From CALXQW01 sp031553045 (GTDB lineage Bacteria; Verrucomicrobiota; Verrucomicrobiia; Opitutales; Intestinicryptomonadaceae), in NCBI GenBank assembly GCA_031553045.1, contig JAVBLZ010000006.1:558001-622000 (forward strand): a DNA stretch of 64,000 nucleotides, read 5' to 3'. The position numbers and the translations under genes were made by a program. Position 1 is the stretch's first letter, and each line of letters opens with the position of its first letter. The notes under the pieces are model-generated. The model did no database searches. It had not been told where the DNA came from and saw only the letters and a list, made by a program, of their open reading frames with translations. Below, one piece after another: positions 17,171 to 25,576 of the stretch.

Positions 17171-17428
17171 ATGGCACTCACAATCAGATTACAAAGACAC
17201 GGCGCAATACACGCACCAATCTACCGCATGGTAGTTGCTGAAAAGAGCGTAAGGCGCGATGGCAAATTTGTCGAAAATCTCGGCAACTATAACCCACAGG
17301 CTCGTGGCAAGGCTGAAGAATTTTCAATCAAGCTCGACAGGGTTGACTATTGGACAAGCGTTGGAGCGCAGCTCTCCGATACGGCAGCTTCAATAGTAAA
17401 GCGTGTGCGCAAAGCACAGGCTAAGTAA
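17171..17428 (+). CDS. rpsP: 30S ribosomal protein S16
   Basis: The 85-residue protein begins M-A-L-T-I-R-L-Q-R-H-G, close to the S16 N-terminus, and continues with P-I-Y-R-M-V-V-A-E-K-S-V-R-R-D-G-K and L-G-N-Y-N-P. S16 binds 16S rRNA early in 30S assembly. It leads the classic rpsP-trmD-rplS group (rimM is absent between rpsP and trmD). The terminator-like hairpin after it may limit read-through into trmD. Confidence 0.97.
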   Translation: MALTIRLQRHGAIHAPIYRMVVAEKSVRRDGKFVENLGNYNPQARGKAEEFSIKLDRVDYWTSVGAQLSDTAASIVKRVRKAQAK

Positions 17429-17448
17429 CAGCCAAGGTATAACTTTTC

Positions 17449-17487
17449 TATCGCACCAGATTTTTATCTTGTGCGATATTTTTTTAT
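17449..17487 (+). terminator. Intrinsic terminator or attenuator between rpsP and trmD
   Basis: TATCGCAC-c-AGAT pairs with ATCT-t-GTGCGATA across a short T-rich loop, and a run of seven T follows. It sits 20 bp after rpsP and just before the trmD start, so it could set the ratio of S16 to the downstream genes. Confidence 0.8.
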
Positions 17488-17500
17488 AACGGTTAAAAAA

Positions 17501-18178
17501 ATGGCGATTTTACGTATAGATTTTCTCACACTCTTTCCAGATATGCTCACAGGTTTTTTGTCTGAGAGCATGCTCGGCAGGGCTGAAGAATCTGAAATTT
17601 TAGACATGCGTGTGCATGACATCAGGCATTGGTCAAACAACAAACACAATACTGTTGACGACAGGCCCTTTGGCGGCGGTGCGGGGATGTTGATTAAGCC
17701 TGAGCCAGTCTTTGCCGCCATTGAAGAATTGCAAACTCCGGATTGCGTGCGCATATATATGTGCCCTGATGGAGAGCCGCTAAGCCCAAGAATCGCCGCA
17801 GAGTTTGCCAAAGCCAAACACCTGATAATTTTAAGCGGACATTATGAAGGAATTGACGAGCGCATCCGTGAATCCATAATTGATAGAGAGATTTCCATAG
17901 GAGATTATGTTCTTACCAACGGCACCCTTCCCGCCGCAGTTTTGGCGGACGCCGTGGCAAGATATGTGCCGGGTGTTTTAGGTGAAGAAAATTCCTTGAC
18001 TAGCGACTCATTTAACGACAATCTTCTAACCTTTCCACAATATACCCGTCCGTCAAAATTTAGAGAGATGGAAGTTCCTCAAGTTTTGTTGTCGGGCAAT
18101 CATGAGCAAATAGCGCAGTGGAGACGCGCCCAACAAATAGACAGAACAAAAAAACGCAGACCAGATATTTTAAAGTAA
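17501..18178 (+). CDS. trmD: tRNA (guanine-N1)-methyltransferase TrmD
   Basis: From the ATG at 17501 the protein is 225 residues; a GTG at 17471 lies inside the terminator hairpin and is rejected. It has the TrmD knot motifs: F-L-T-L-F-P-D-M, the G-G-G-A-G-M-L segment, L-S-G-H-Y-E-G-I-D-E-R and S-I-G-D-Y-V-L-T-N-G-T-L-P-A. It methylates G37 of tRNAs that read CNN codons, using AdoMet, and so prevents frameshifts. It is followed after 11 bp by rplS. Confidence 0.96.
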   Translation: MAILRIDFLTLFPDMLTGFLSESMLGRAEESEILDMRVHDIRHWSNNKHNTVDDRPFGGGAGMLIKPEPVFAAIEELQTPDCVRIYMCPDGEPLSPRIAAEFAKAKHLIILSGHYEGIDERIRESIIDREISIGDYVLTNGTLPAAVLADAVARYVPGVLGEENSLTSDSFNDNLLTFPQYTRPSKFREMEVPQVLLSGNHEQIAQWRRAQQIDRTKKRRPDILK

Positions 18179-18189
18179 AGGAAATTACA

Positions 18190-18555
18190 ATGAATCAAGA
18201 CTTGTTGAAAGAAATAACAAAAGACCAAATCAAGACCGAGATTGCCAACTTCAAAGTGGGCGACGGTGTACGTGTTCACACAAAAGTTCGTGAAGGCGAT
18301 AAAGAGCGTATTCAGATTTTTGCAGGAATAGTCATAGCAAGAAAAGGCAGTGGCATTCATGAAACATTCACAGTGCGCCGCATATCTTACGGCGAAGGCG
18401 TTGAGCGTGTGTTCCCCGTAAACAGCCCAAACATCAGCCTTATTGAAGTTGACAGAGAATCAGTGCCAATGCGTGCACGTCTTTACTACCTCCGCGACCG
18501 TGTCGGCAAACAGGCAACTAAGGTTAAAGAAAAGCGCCTGTTTATGCAGCAATAG
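18190..18555 (+). CDS. rplS: 50S ribosomal protein L19
   Basis: The ATG at 18190 gives 121 residues. Motifs are F-K-V-G-D-G-V-R-V-H, E-R-I-Q-I-F-A-G-I-V-I-A-R-K-G and F-P-V-N-S-P-N-I, with the C-terminal basic A-R-L-Y-Y-L-R-D-R-V-G-K. L19 sits at the 30S/50S interface. It is the last gene of the rpsP-trmD-rplS group and is followed by a strong terminator. Confidence 0.97.
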   Translation: MNQDLLKEITKDQIKTEIANFKVGDGVRVHTKVREGDKERIQIFAGIVIARKGSGIHETFTVRRISYGEGVERVFPVNSPNISLIEVDRESVPMRARLYYLRDRVGKQATKVKEKRLFMQQ

Positions 18556-18572
18556 TTCTTATAAAGTTTTAA

Positions 18573-18607
18573 TAAAAAATCCGAGCAGTGATGCTCGGAT
18601 TTTTTTG
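18573..18607 (+). terminator. Intrinsic terminator after rplS
   Basis: AAAAAATCCGAGCA, loop GTGA, then TGCTCGGATTTTTT: a perfect stem with a T-run. The A-run on the other side means it may also work for the convergent minus-strand gene. Confidence 0.92.
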
Positions 18608-18702
18608 TGCTCTTAAAAAAACTGTTGGGGAAAAAAAGTGTTTTAAGGCGTTTAATCAAATAACATAAAAAAATACTAACACATTGAAAAAAATAAATTT
18701 CA

Positions 18703-19848
18703 TCAAAAATCAATTTTAATGCCAAGCGATGCGTAGTAATCTGTAATCGCCCGCTCCAGCTCTTTTTCTTTGCGCTCATTGAGCAAAATCGGGAATGCCT
18801 TTTGACACCTTTCAGATTCCTGCACTGGTGTTACTTTCTCGGATTCCGCATGCAAAGCCTTGCTCAAAAAGCTTCTCAGCACCTCGGGCTCTTTTAATGC
18901 AAAATATACAAACACCATTTGCGCTTGAAGATAGTTTAGGTGCTCTTTGTCTTTACTCTGCGCATGAAAAGTTCCGTGGCTCATAGATAAAAATTTCTTC
19001 AAATTGGTAAAGCGTGCGGGCTTATTGGAGTAAGCCGTAAAGCGGGGCGACGCCTTGATAATTTTCTCCAAGTGTTCATAAGTTACCGATCCATCTTTAT
19101 AAATACCCATTTCAATAAATTCTGTCAGCCCTTCCTTCACCGCCGTTGTGCCGCCATGATAGACTGTAAGCTGATGAGCAATCTCATGCCCAAGCGTACC
19201 TACAAAATCTAATTCTTTATCAAATGTTGAAATTAAAATGTCGTAATCAACAGTAACAATATCGGTATTAGGGTCATAATGCCCTGCGTATCTATTGCCT
19301 TTTAGCTGCTCAATTACAATTTTAAATTTTGTATTTTTCTTTGCGCTCGATGAAATATTTTTTTTATCAAAATCTATTTTTTTACGCTTAAATTCATCCG
19401 GCCAAAATGGCAAAGACCGCACAACTTCATAGGTGCTTTCACAACGCAACGCCAAGTCTAAAGCCTCTGATTGAGAGAGTTTGCGCTTCATATTAAAGTC
19501 AAAATGCCTTGTGTAAAATGCGCCAAACTTATCGCTCCACCTAAACGCTATTCCATCTTTATCAAGCTTGATTTTTGGGAACTCTTGAACGGGCAAATCT
19601 TCTTCTTCAGAATCTTTATTTGTACGCAAATCGGAATAATTTTTTTTCAGAAACTCTTTATCTTTTTCTATCAGCTTAGCTTCATCAAGCAGAACATTTT
19701 TACCCTCTGAAGTTTTGATATTCACCCCTATTTTAGAGTATCTGTAAAGCTCTCCATCAAAAGTTTCTCCGCTTTCATAAGTCCAGATTCTGCCGTATAA
19801 ATTCAGCATGAATAGAAAGCTTAATATAAATGTAATCTGAATTTTCAT
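18703..19848 (-). CDS. Secreted putative zinc metallopeptidase with N-terminal SHD1-like domain
   Basis: A 381-residue protein with a signal peptide (residues 1-19). Residues 20-72 (R-I-W-T-Y-E-S-G-E-T-F-D-G-E-L, then V-L-L-D-E-A-K-L-I-E-K-D) resemble SHD1/SLA1-homology domains, which are common on secreted proteins of PVC bacteria. A zinc-site motif H-E-I-A-H lies at 221-225, with E-G-L-T-E at 239-243 supplying a likely third ligand, as in gluzincin-type peptidases. The catalytic residues are complete, but the substrate is unknown. No neighbour shares its strand. A surface or periplasmic protein-cleaving role is inference. Confidence 0.65.
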   Translation of the reverse strand: MKIQITFILSFLFMLNLYGRIWTYESGETFDGELYRYSKIGVNIKTSEGKNVLLDEAKLIEKDKEFLKKNYSDLRTNKDSEEEDLPVQEFPKIKLDKDGIAFRWSDKFGAFYTRHFDFNMKRKLSQSEALDLALRCESTYEVVRSLPFWPDEFKRKKIDFDKKNISSSAKKNTKFKIVIEQLKGNRYAGHYDPNTDIVTVDYDILISTFDKELDFVGTLGHEIAHQLTVYHGGTTAVKEGLTEFIEMGIYKDGSVTYEHLEKIIKASPRFTAYSNKPARFTNLKKFLSMSHGTFHAQSKDKEHLNYLQAQMVFVYFALKEPEVLRSFLSKALHAESEKVTPVQESERCQKAFPILLNERKEKELERAITDYYASLGIKIDF

Positions 19849-20172
19849 ACTTAAAATTTACGTGCCGAAAAAAATCTTTCAACCTTTTATTAGCCCAAAT
19901 TTAGAGCGTCGCCAGCGTGTGTAGTAAAAAAATATTTTTCTTTTTACGCAAATTTAAACGCATTTTGTTAAATTTTATTCATTCCACTTGAGCGTTTTGG
20001 GCATCTTTTTCTTAATAAAAAAATTTGTTTCGTCGGCTTTATTTAAGACTTTTTTGGAAAAAACTTTTTTTAAATGTCAAAAATCCCCATTTCAAACGTT
20101 AACAATCTTATAAACAATATCTTATATCTTTAAGTAAATTTAAAACTTTTTTCAAAAAACACCAAAGTTTTC
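19849..20172. other. AT-rich intergenic region before the mra/dcw cluster
   Basis: This 324-bp stretch, together with the promoter and operator just downstream, separates the minus-strand metallopeptidase gene from mraZ. It is rich in A and T runs and has no convincing ORF, RNA gene or repeat. It probably holds two divergent promoters. I see no clear terminator. Confidence 0.5.
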
Positions 20173-20219
20173 TTGACAGTGGGTGAAAATGTTTAAAGAT
20201 GGTTGGAAATGGCAGAGAT
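20173..20219 (+). promoter_or_regulatory. mraZ promoter and candidate MraZ operator (10-bp phased repeats)
   Basis: A perfect -35 hexamer TTGACA is at 20173-20178. From 20180 four units follow with an exact 10-bp period: TGGGTGAAAA, TGTTTAAAGA, TGGTTGGAAA and TGGCAGAGAT. E. coli MraZ is known to bind TGGGN direct repeats separated by 5 bp in front of its own gene, the same 10-bp phase. The units here start TGGG, TGTT, TGGT and TGGC, so they are degenerate. The position, ending 8 bp before the chosen mraZ start, fits autoregulation. Confidence 0.6.
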
Positions 20220-20227
20220 ATACTAAC

Positions 20228-20695
20228 ATGACTGACACCACAAAAGATACGATTTTTTATGTAGGCGAGTACAAGAAACCACTCGACGAAAAAAGACGTC
20301 TTACCGTGCCTTCAAAATGGAGGTTCATAAATGATGATGCAGACAACGCTTATATCGCTGTACCTAACACCAACTCTTCAATCTCTATTTATCCTTCAAC
20401 AAAAATTGAAGACATAAAACAAAGCGTCGCAAAAGTTGCGATGAGCAATGCGCAAAAGCAGGTCTTGCTACAAAAATTCTTCCGCAAGGTTGAAAGTTTG
20501 GGCTGCGACAAACAAGGCAGATTGCTCCTCACAGAAAAACTAATGCACCACGGCGCAATAGAAAGAGAAGTTACGATGGTCGGTGTAATAGACCATTTTA
20601 CAATTTGGAATCCGGAAAAGTTTACATCTTCCACAATAGAGTCTGACGACTATACGGCGGAAGAGTTGGCTGCTCTGGAGGAACTTGGAATTTAA
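20228..20695 (+). CDS. mraZ: Transcriptional regulator MraZ
   Basis: I choose the ATG at 20228 (155 residues), because MraZ proteins begin shortly before F/Y-x-G-E-Y; the longer start at 20183 would run through the operator. Two AbrB-like repeats are present: Y-V-G-E-Y-K-K-P-L-D-E-K-R-R-L-T-V-P-S-K-W and, later, L-G-C-D-K-Q-G-R-L-L-L-T-E-K-L. MraZ forms a ring-shaped oligomer that binds the promoter of the division and cell-wall cluster. It is the first gene of that cluster here. Confidence 0.92.
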   Translation: MTDTTKDTIFYVGEYKKPLDEKRRLTVPSKWRFINDDADNAYIAVPNTNSSISIYPSTKIEDIKQSVAKVAMSNAQKQVLLQKFFRKVESLGCDKQGRLLLTEKLMHHGAIEREVTMVGVIDHFTIWNPEKFTSSTIESDDYTAEELAALEELGI

Positions 20696-20699
20696 AAAT

Positions 20700-20864
20700 A
20701 TGAACAGAATTTTACAGATACAAGACGCAATACTTAGCGAAGCTTTTAAAGAAAATCAAAATCTTCAGTTCGTATTTCAAAAGAAAAGAAATAAACGCTC
20801 ATTAAAAACAAATCTATTTAAAATACTAAATGCAGTATTAAGGCTGAATGTCGAACATCCATGA
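20700..20864 (+). CDS. Small basic ORF between mraZ and rsmH, unknown
   Basis: An ATG at 20700, 4 bp after the mraZ stop, opens a 54-codon frame that reads M-N-R-I-L-Q-I-Q-D-A-I-L-S-E-A-F-K and ends N-V-E-H-P, overlapping the rsmH start by 17 bp. It is Lys/Arg/Asn-rich with predicted helices and no recognisable domain. Without it, a 152-bp gap would break an otherwise almost gapless cluster, which is why I list it. It could still be chance. Confidence 0.4.
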   Translation: MNRILQIQDAILSEAFKENQNLQFVFQKKRNKRSLKTNLFKILNAVLRLNVEHP

Positions 20865-21786
20865 CAGAAACGTAACGGGGACTCATATTCCCGTGATGCT
20901 CAAAGAGGTGCTACAATATATAGCACCCAAAGATGGATGCAGATATCTAGACTGCACTTTTGGAAACGGCGGCCACTCAAGAGCCATTTTACAAAGCGCA
21001 AATTGCACCCTAATAGCTTTAGATAGAGACAAAGACGCAAGAAAGCGTGCAGAACTTTTCAAAGAAGAATTCCAAGACAGATTTGAGTTCTTTGATAAAA
21101 ATTTTTCACAACTGGACAAAACAAACACAAACGGATACTCCGGGGTCTTGATGGACCTCGGAGTGTCTTCCTTTCAGCTAGACGAAGCCCATAGAGGGTT
21201 TTCTTTCATGCGTAACGGTCCATTGGATATGAGGATGGATAGAAGCCACGGCGCTACCGCCCTAGAACTTATAAACAGTTTGGATTCTTTTGAATTGGCA
21301 AGAGTGATTAGGGAATATGGCGAAGAACCCAAGGCAAGAAAAATAGCCGAAGCACTAAAGCTTGCCGCAAAAGAAGATAAAATCCCGACTACGGAATCTC
21401 TTGCGCAGCTCATCAAAGAAATTGCAGGCGATAAAACTTTCGGAAAAAAAATCCACCCCGCCACAAAGACATTCCAAGCCTTGAGAATAGCCGTAAACAA
21501 TGAACTTGGCGAAATTGAAGAAGCCCTGCCAAAAGCCTTTGATAGGCTCTGTAAGGGCGGTGTTTTGGTTGTGATAAGTTTTCATTCTCTTGAAGACAGA
21601 ATCGTAAAAAAATATTTCAAACACTTGGCGGGAAGACCCATAGACTCGCATGACAGAAGTTTCCTGCAAGACAGAGTAAAGAGAGCCACAATTTTGACCA
21701 CAAAGGTTGTAACCGCAACCGAAGAAGAAATTAAAATGAATCCCCGCAGCCGCAGCGCAAAACTGCGCGCAATAATGAAAGACTGA
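20848..21786 (+). CDS. rsmH: 16S rRNA (cytosine-1402-N4)-methyltransferase
   Basis: A 312-residue protein opening with T-H-I-P-V-M-L-K-E-V-L, with the AdoMet motif D-C-T-F-G-N-G-G-H-S and A-L-D-R-D-K-D-A, D-L-G-V-S-S-F-Q-L-D, and V-I-S-F-H-S-L-E-D-R-I-V-K. RsmH (MraW) modifies C1402 in the decoding centre. Its place between mraZ and the ftsL-like gene is the standard one. The end is 2 bp before the ftsL-like gene. Confidence 0.96.
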   Translation: MSNIHDRNVTGTHIPVMLKEVLQYIAPKDGCRYLDCTFGNGGHSRAILQSANCTLIALDRDKDARKRAELFKEEFQDRFEFFDKNFSQLDKTNTNGYSGVLMDLGVSSFQLDEAHRGFSFMRNGPLDMRMDRSHGATALELINSLDSFELARVIREYGEEPKARKIAEALKLAAKEDKIPTTESLAQLIKEIAGDKTFGKKIHPATKTFQALRIAVNNELGEIEEALPKAFDRLCKGGVLVVISFHSLEDRIVKKYFKHLAGRPIDSHDRSFLQDRVKRATILTTKVVTATEEEIKMNPRSRSAKLRAIMKD

Positions 21787-21788
21787 CA

Positions 21789-22169
21789 ATGCCCAACACT
21801 TTAAAAGAACATTTAAGCATACTTGCCATATTGATTTTGGTGAGCGCAATATTCATTGGCACAGGCAGCTTTTCATTGCTCCACGCCCGCCAATCAAAAA
21901 CGGAAATCGCCGCACGCATAACAAAACATGAAAAGCAAATTTCTTCAATGAAACGCCTCAATGAAGAAGTAACAACTCAAATTGCGGCACGTCAAAATCC
22001 ACAAGAATTAAGAAAGCTGGCGAAAGAAAGATTATCTTTGCCAAAGAGCACCGCCGTAGTTTGGGGCTATGGAAAAATCGACGGCGCAAAGCCCGACACA
22101 TCCGCAGAAGAAAGCGATGTATTGGTTTCATTCCGCACAACCCAACCTCAAAAATCTAGAAACTTATAA
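21789..22169 (+). CDS. ftsL: FtsL-like cell division protein
   Basis: A 126-residue bitopic protein: a short cytoplasmic start, one membrane helix at about 10-33 (S-I-L-A-I-L-I-L-V-S-A-I-F-I-G) and a periplasmic coiled coil at about 35-75. FtsL sequences are poorly conserved, so the call depends on size, topology and the position between rsmH and ftsI. FtsL with FtsQ and FtsB recruits FtsW and FtsI to the septum. No FtsB candidate is seen in the cluster. Confidence 0.7.
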   Translation: MPNTLKEHLSILAILILVSAIFIGTGSFSLLHARQSKTEIAARITKHEKQISSMKRLNEEVTTQIAARQNPQELRKLAKERLSLPKSTAVVWGYGKIDGAKPDTSAEESDVLVSFRTTQPQKSRNL

Positions 22170-22171
22170 TT

Positions 22172-23983
22172 ATGAAAAGGCCACGCCAATACAGATATTC
22201 ATCTTTCATTCAAAAAGGTAGATTTGTTCTTTTAGGCGCAATGCTTACTTGCATTTTTTGCGTCATAATGGGCAGGCTCTATTTTCTCCACGTAGAAAAA
22301 AGAGAGTGGAGCGTTGCAAATGTGGAAAAAGCCAGAAACCGTTTTGATAAAATAGACGCCAGACGAGGCAATATTGTGGACTCAAGGGGCAACATTCTTG
22401 CTACAAGCAGGCCCGTTATAGAATTGGGTCTAGACCCAGAAAGAATTTTAAATACAGCAGAAGAAAATGAGAAGTTGTTGGAAATGTCCACCCTTCTCAA
22501 CTTGCCATTGTCTGAAATTAAAGAAAAGTGTGAAAAAGCAACCTACTCCGTAAATAGCGATAACGGCATAGAAGTAAGACAAGTGCGTTGGCGCAAAATC
22601 GCAGACAATGTGGATGACACAACTTATGAAAAAATCAAGAATCTCAAAATCAAAGCTGTTTATGGAAACAGAAAATATGTGAGAGTTTATCCTGTCGGCG
22701 CTTTAACATCTCATGTTGTCGGCTTTGTAAATAAAGAGTTTGCAGCGCAAATGGGCATTGAACAACAACTAGACTATTACCTCAAGGGTCAAGACGGCTG
22801 GAGAGAGACCGAAAGAGATGGCAAAAGACGCGAAGTTGCACAGTTCAGAAGCAGAGATATTGAACCTAAAGACGGAATGGATGTAGAGCTTTCCATAGAT
22901 ATAATAATTCAGGAAATGGCGCAAAGAGAGCTTAAAAATATTGTAGATTCTTACGACCCTGACAGCGCAACTATCATAGTTGGAGAGCCTTCTACAGGTT
23001 ACATTCTTGCCATGGCAAACTATCCTAATTTTGACCCAAACAATTACAGCAAGTACCCCCAAGATTCCATGAGAAACAGGGCTATTTCAGACCAGATTGA
23101 ACCGGGTTCAACATTCAAAATTGTGCCTATAAGTGCGGCTTTGAATGAATCTTTGGTAACCATAAACGACACCTTTGAATGCAAATCTCCAACGCTTACA
23201 TACAAAGGGAAAATCATAAGGCTGCCGCAAGACTCTCATCCTCATGATATGTTAACTGTGCGTGAAATTACCCAGAAATCAAGCAACAGAGGTGTTGCGC
23301 ACCTTGCAACACTCATGGGTGAACAAAAACTTTACGATTACGCAAAAGCATTTGGTTTCGGCAAAAAAACCGACGTAAGACTGATAGGAGAAACTTCCGG
23401 AACTCTGCATAAAGTCAAAGACTGGGACGGCCTTACAATAACAAGACTCCCCATGGGGCACGCCATAGCCGCCACTCCAATACAAATACATTGCGCAATG
23501 AGCACTATAGCAAATCAAGGCATTTACATGCGCCCTACTTTGGTGAAAAAAGTTTACGACAGAGAAAACACATCTGAAACAATAGCCTTCTCTCCATACG
23601 CCGAACGCAGAGTTATATCCGCAAAAACGGCGACAATTATGAGCGAGATTTTGGTTGACGTTGTCGGAGATGGCGGCACGGCAAAACGTGCCGAAATACC
23701 GGGCTTTAAAGTGGCTGGCAAAACGGGCACAACACAAAAAATTATCAATGGCAAATACAGCAACTCAAGCCATGTGGCGTCTATGACAGGTTTCTTCCCT
23801 GCGCAAAGACCAAGGGTTGTTATCACCGTTATTGTAGATAATCCAAAGATGAAAGGCACTGGTTACGGCGGCATAGTTTCTGCGCCTCCGTTTGCCAAAA
23901 TAGGCGGACAGGTTGCAAGTTATTTGGGTATCCAAAATGACAGCGAATTTGAAAAAATGGTAGCTTGGAAAAATAACAACTAA
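22172..23983 (+). CDS. ftsI: Division transpeptidase FtsI (PBP3)
   Basis: A 603-residue class B penicillin-binding protein. It has one membrane anchor (about 16-38) and a dimerisation domain starting R-R-G-N-I-V-D-S-R-G-N-I-L-A. The transpeptidase domain carries active-site S313 in S-T-F-K (313-316), S-S-N at 370-372 and K-T-G at 517-519. It cross-links septal peptidoglycan together with FtsW, encoded at 30810. The stop overlaps the murE start by one base. Confidence 0.94.
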   Translation: MKRPRQYRYSSFIQKGRFVLLGAMLTCIFCVIMGRLYFLHVEKREWSVANVEKARNRFDKIDARRGNIVDSRGNILATSRPVIELGLDPERILNTAEENEKLLEMSTLLNLPLSEIKEKCEKATYSVNSDNGIEVRQVRWRKIADNVDDTTYEKIKNLKIKAVYGNRKYVRVYPVGALTSHVVGFVNKEFAAQMGIEQQLDYYLKGQDGWRETERDGKRREVAQFRSRDIEPKDGMDVELSIDIIIQEMAQRELKNIVDSYDPDSATIIVGEPSTGYILAMANYPNFDPNNYSKYPQDSMRNRAISDQIEPGSTFKIVPISAALNESLVTINDTFECKSPTLTYKGKIIRLPQDSHPHDMLTVREITQKSSNRGVAHLATLMGEQKLYDYAKAFGFGKKTDVRLIGETSGTLHKVKDWDGLTITRLPMGHAIAATPIQIHCAMSTIANQGIYMRPTLVKKVYDRENTSETIAFSPYAERRVISAKTATIMSEILVDVVGDGGTAKRAEIPGFKVAGKTGTTQKIINGKYSNSSHVASMTGFFPAQRPRVVITVIVDNPKMKGTGYGGIVSAPPFAKIGGQVASYLGIQNDSEFEKMVAWKNNN

Positions 23984-25560
23984 TGAAAAGACTTGGAAAT
24001 TTTGCAGGGCTAGCGTGTCTGGGCGGATTGGGTAATTCGTTCGGTCGCATGAGTTTTTCTCAGGGCGGCGGCGGCAATACCGTGCGTACGTTGGATTTCA
24101 TCATAGATGCAATGAAACCCAAGAAAATTACCGGCAGCACAAATATTGAAATCAAAATGCTGATGAATGATAGCCGCAGGGTTTCTCAGGGTGCGGTATT
24201 TTTTGCCTCTAAGGGCGGACTTACAGATGGAAATATTTATGTTGAAGAAGCCGCACACAGAGGCGCAGTTGCCATAGTTTCAGAATCTCCAAGCCCTGAA
24301 AGATATTTTCCCGCAGTATGGATTGAGGTTGAAAACATTGCAGAATCCATGGCCTCAGCCGCAAAAAAATATTACGATAATCCTGATGAAGCGTTGAACG
24401 TTTACGCAATCACTGGCACAAACGGCAAGACAAGCGTCAGTTGGATTATACAGCATTTACTCTCAGAATTGGATGAAAAAACCGGACTCATTGGCACTAT
24501 ACATTATGACTTGGGTGGTCGCTGTCTGCCGGCAAGCCGCACAACGCCAGATTCACTTTCTGCTTACGCCATGCTCAACCAGATGCGATATGCTTCTTGC
24601 AAAAATGTCGCAATGGAGGTCAGCTCTCATGCAATTTCTCAAAACAGAGTCGGCAATTTGGATATAGACTGCGCCTGCTTTTTGAACCTCACTCAAGACC
24701 ACATAGATTATCACAAAACTATGGAGGAATATTTTGAGACAAAGGCGTCGTTATTTACAGGCGCAACGGGAAGAAAACCAAAATGCGCCGTCTTAAACAT
24801 TGATGATGCGCACTCAGAAATAATAGCAAAAAGAATAAAAGATTCCATGAAATGCGTTACATTTTCTGTAAAGAAAAATGCGACGATAATGGCTGAAGAC
24901 ATCGTGCTCAACCCAGCCTCCACAAGCTTTACACTGGTATGGCCGGAAGGTCGCACAGAAGTTGTTTCAAGGCTTCCCGGGATATACAACGTTTCAAATG
25001 TTTTGGCGGCTTTTGCCTGCATATATTCTCAAGGTAAAGATTTGGAAAAAGCTGCGGCAAGCCTCAAAAATTTCAAAGGCATTCCGGGCAGAATGCAAAA
25101 GGTGGCGGGCAAAACAAAGTTTGATATTTTTGTAGATTACGCACACACGGACGATGCGTTGATAAACGGTCTTTCAATGCTAAAGCAAATTGTTAAAGGC
25201 AGAATTTTGGTCGTCTTTGGTTGCGGCGGAAAACGCGACAGGCAAAAGCGTCCAAAGATGGTGGCGGCTGTCCAAAAATACGCCAGCATAGCCTGGGCAA
25301 CATCCGACAACCCAAGAGGCGAAAGCATAACGCAAATTTTCGACGACATGAAAAAAGGCGTAACAGAGCCCGAAAAAATAGCCTTTGTAGAAGATAGACG
25401 CAGAGCCATAAATCTTGCAATAGACGCCGCAAATGATGGAGACTGTATCCTAATTGCAGGTAAAGGACACGAAGTTTTTCAAGAGTTGGGAGATACAATC
25501 ATACCCTTCGACGACAAAAAAATTGCGGAAGAATTACTCGGTTTAAAAGGACTCATTTAA
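23983..25560 (+). CDS. murE: UDP-MurNAc-tripeptide ligase MurE (meso-DAP type)
   Basis: A 525-residue Mur ligase. The P-loop G-T-N-G-K-T is at 145-150 and the C-terminal domain carries D-N-P-R at 442-445, the motif of meso-diaminopimelate-adding enzymes (Lys enzymes differ here). So this organism should have DAP-type peptidoglycan, which makes the altered DapF in the same window notable. The first 32 residues (L-A-C-L-G-G-L-G-N-S-F, then G-G-G-G) are an unusual Gly-rich extension. Starts at M23 or M43 would remove it, but M1 overlaps the ftsI stop as TAATG. Confidence 0.94.
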   Translation: MKRLGNFAGLACLGGLGNSFGRMSFSQGGGGNTVRTLDFIIDAMKPKKITGSTNIEIKMLMNDSRRVSQGAVFFASKGGLTDGNIYVEEAAHRGAVAIVSESPSPERYFPAVWIEVENIAESMASAAKKYYDNPDEALNVYAITGTNGKTSVSWIIQHLLSELDEKTGLIGTIHYDLGGRCLPASRTTPDSLSAYAMLNQMRYASCKNVAMEVSSHAISQNRVGNLDIDCACFLNLTQDHIDYHKTMEEYFETKASLFTGATGRKPKCAVLNIDDAHSEIIAKRIKDSMKCVTFSVKKNATIMAEDIVLNPASTSFTLVWPEGRTEVVSRLPGIYNVSNVLAAFACIYSQGKDLEKAAASLKNFKGIPGRMQKVAGKTKFDIFVDYAHTDDALINGLSMLKQIVKGRILVVFGCGGKRDRQKRPKMVAAVQKYASIAWATSDNPRGESITQIFDDMKKGVTEPEKIAFVEDRRRAINLAIDAANDGDCILIAGKGHEVFQELGDTIIPFDDKKIAEELLGLKGLI

Positions 25561-25576
25561 TTTAACAAATATACTT

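Noticed and set aside
17471..17500. Upstream GTG start for trmD
   Set aside because: It falls inside the 3' arm of the terminator hairpin and adds ten residues not typical for TrmD.
20183..20227. Upstream ATG start for mraZ
   Set aside because: It would add 15 residues unlike MraZ and would place the phased TGG repeats inside the coding region.
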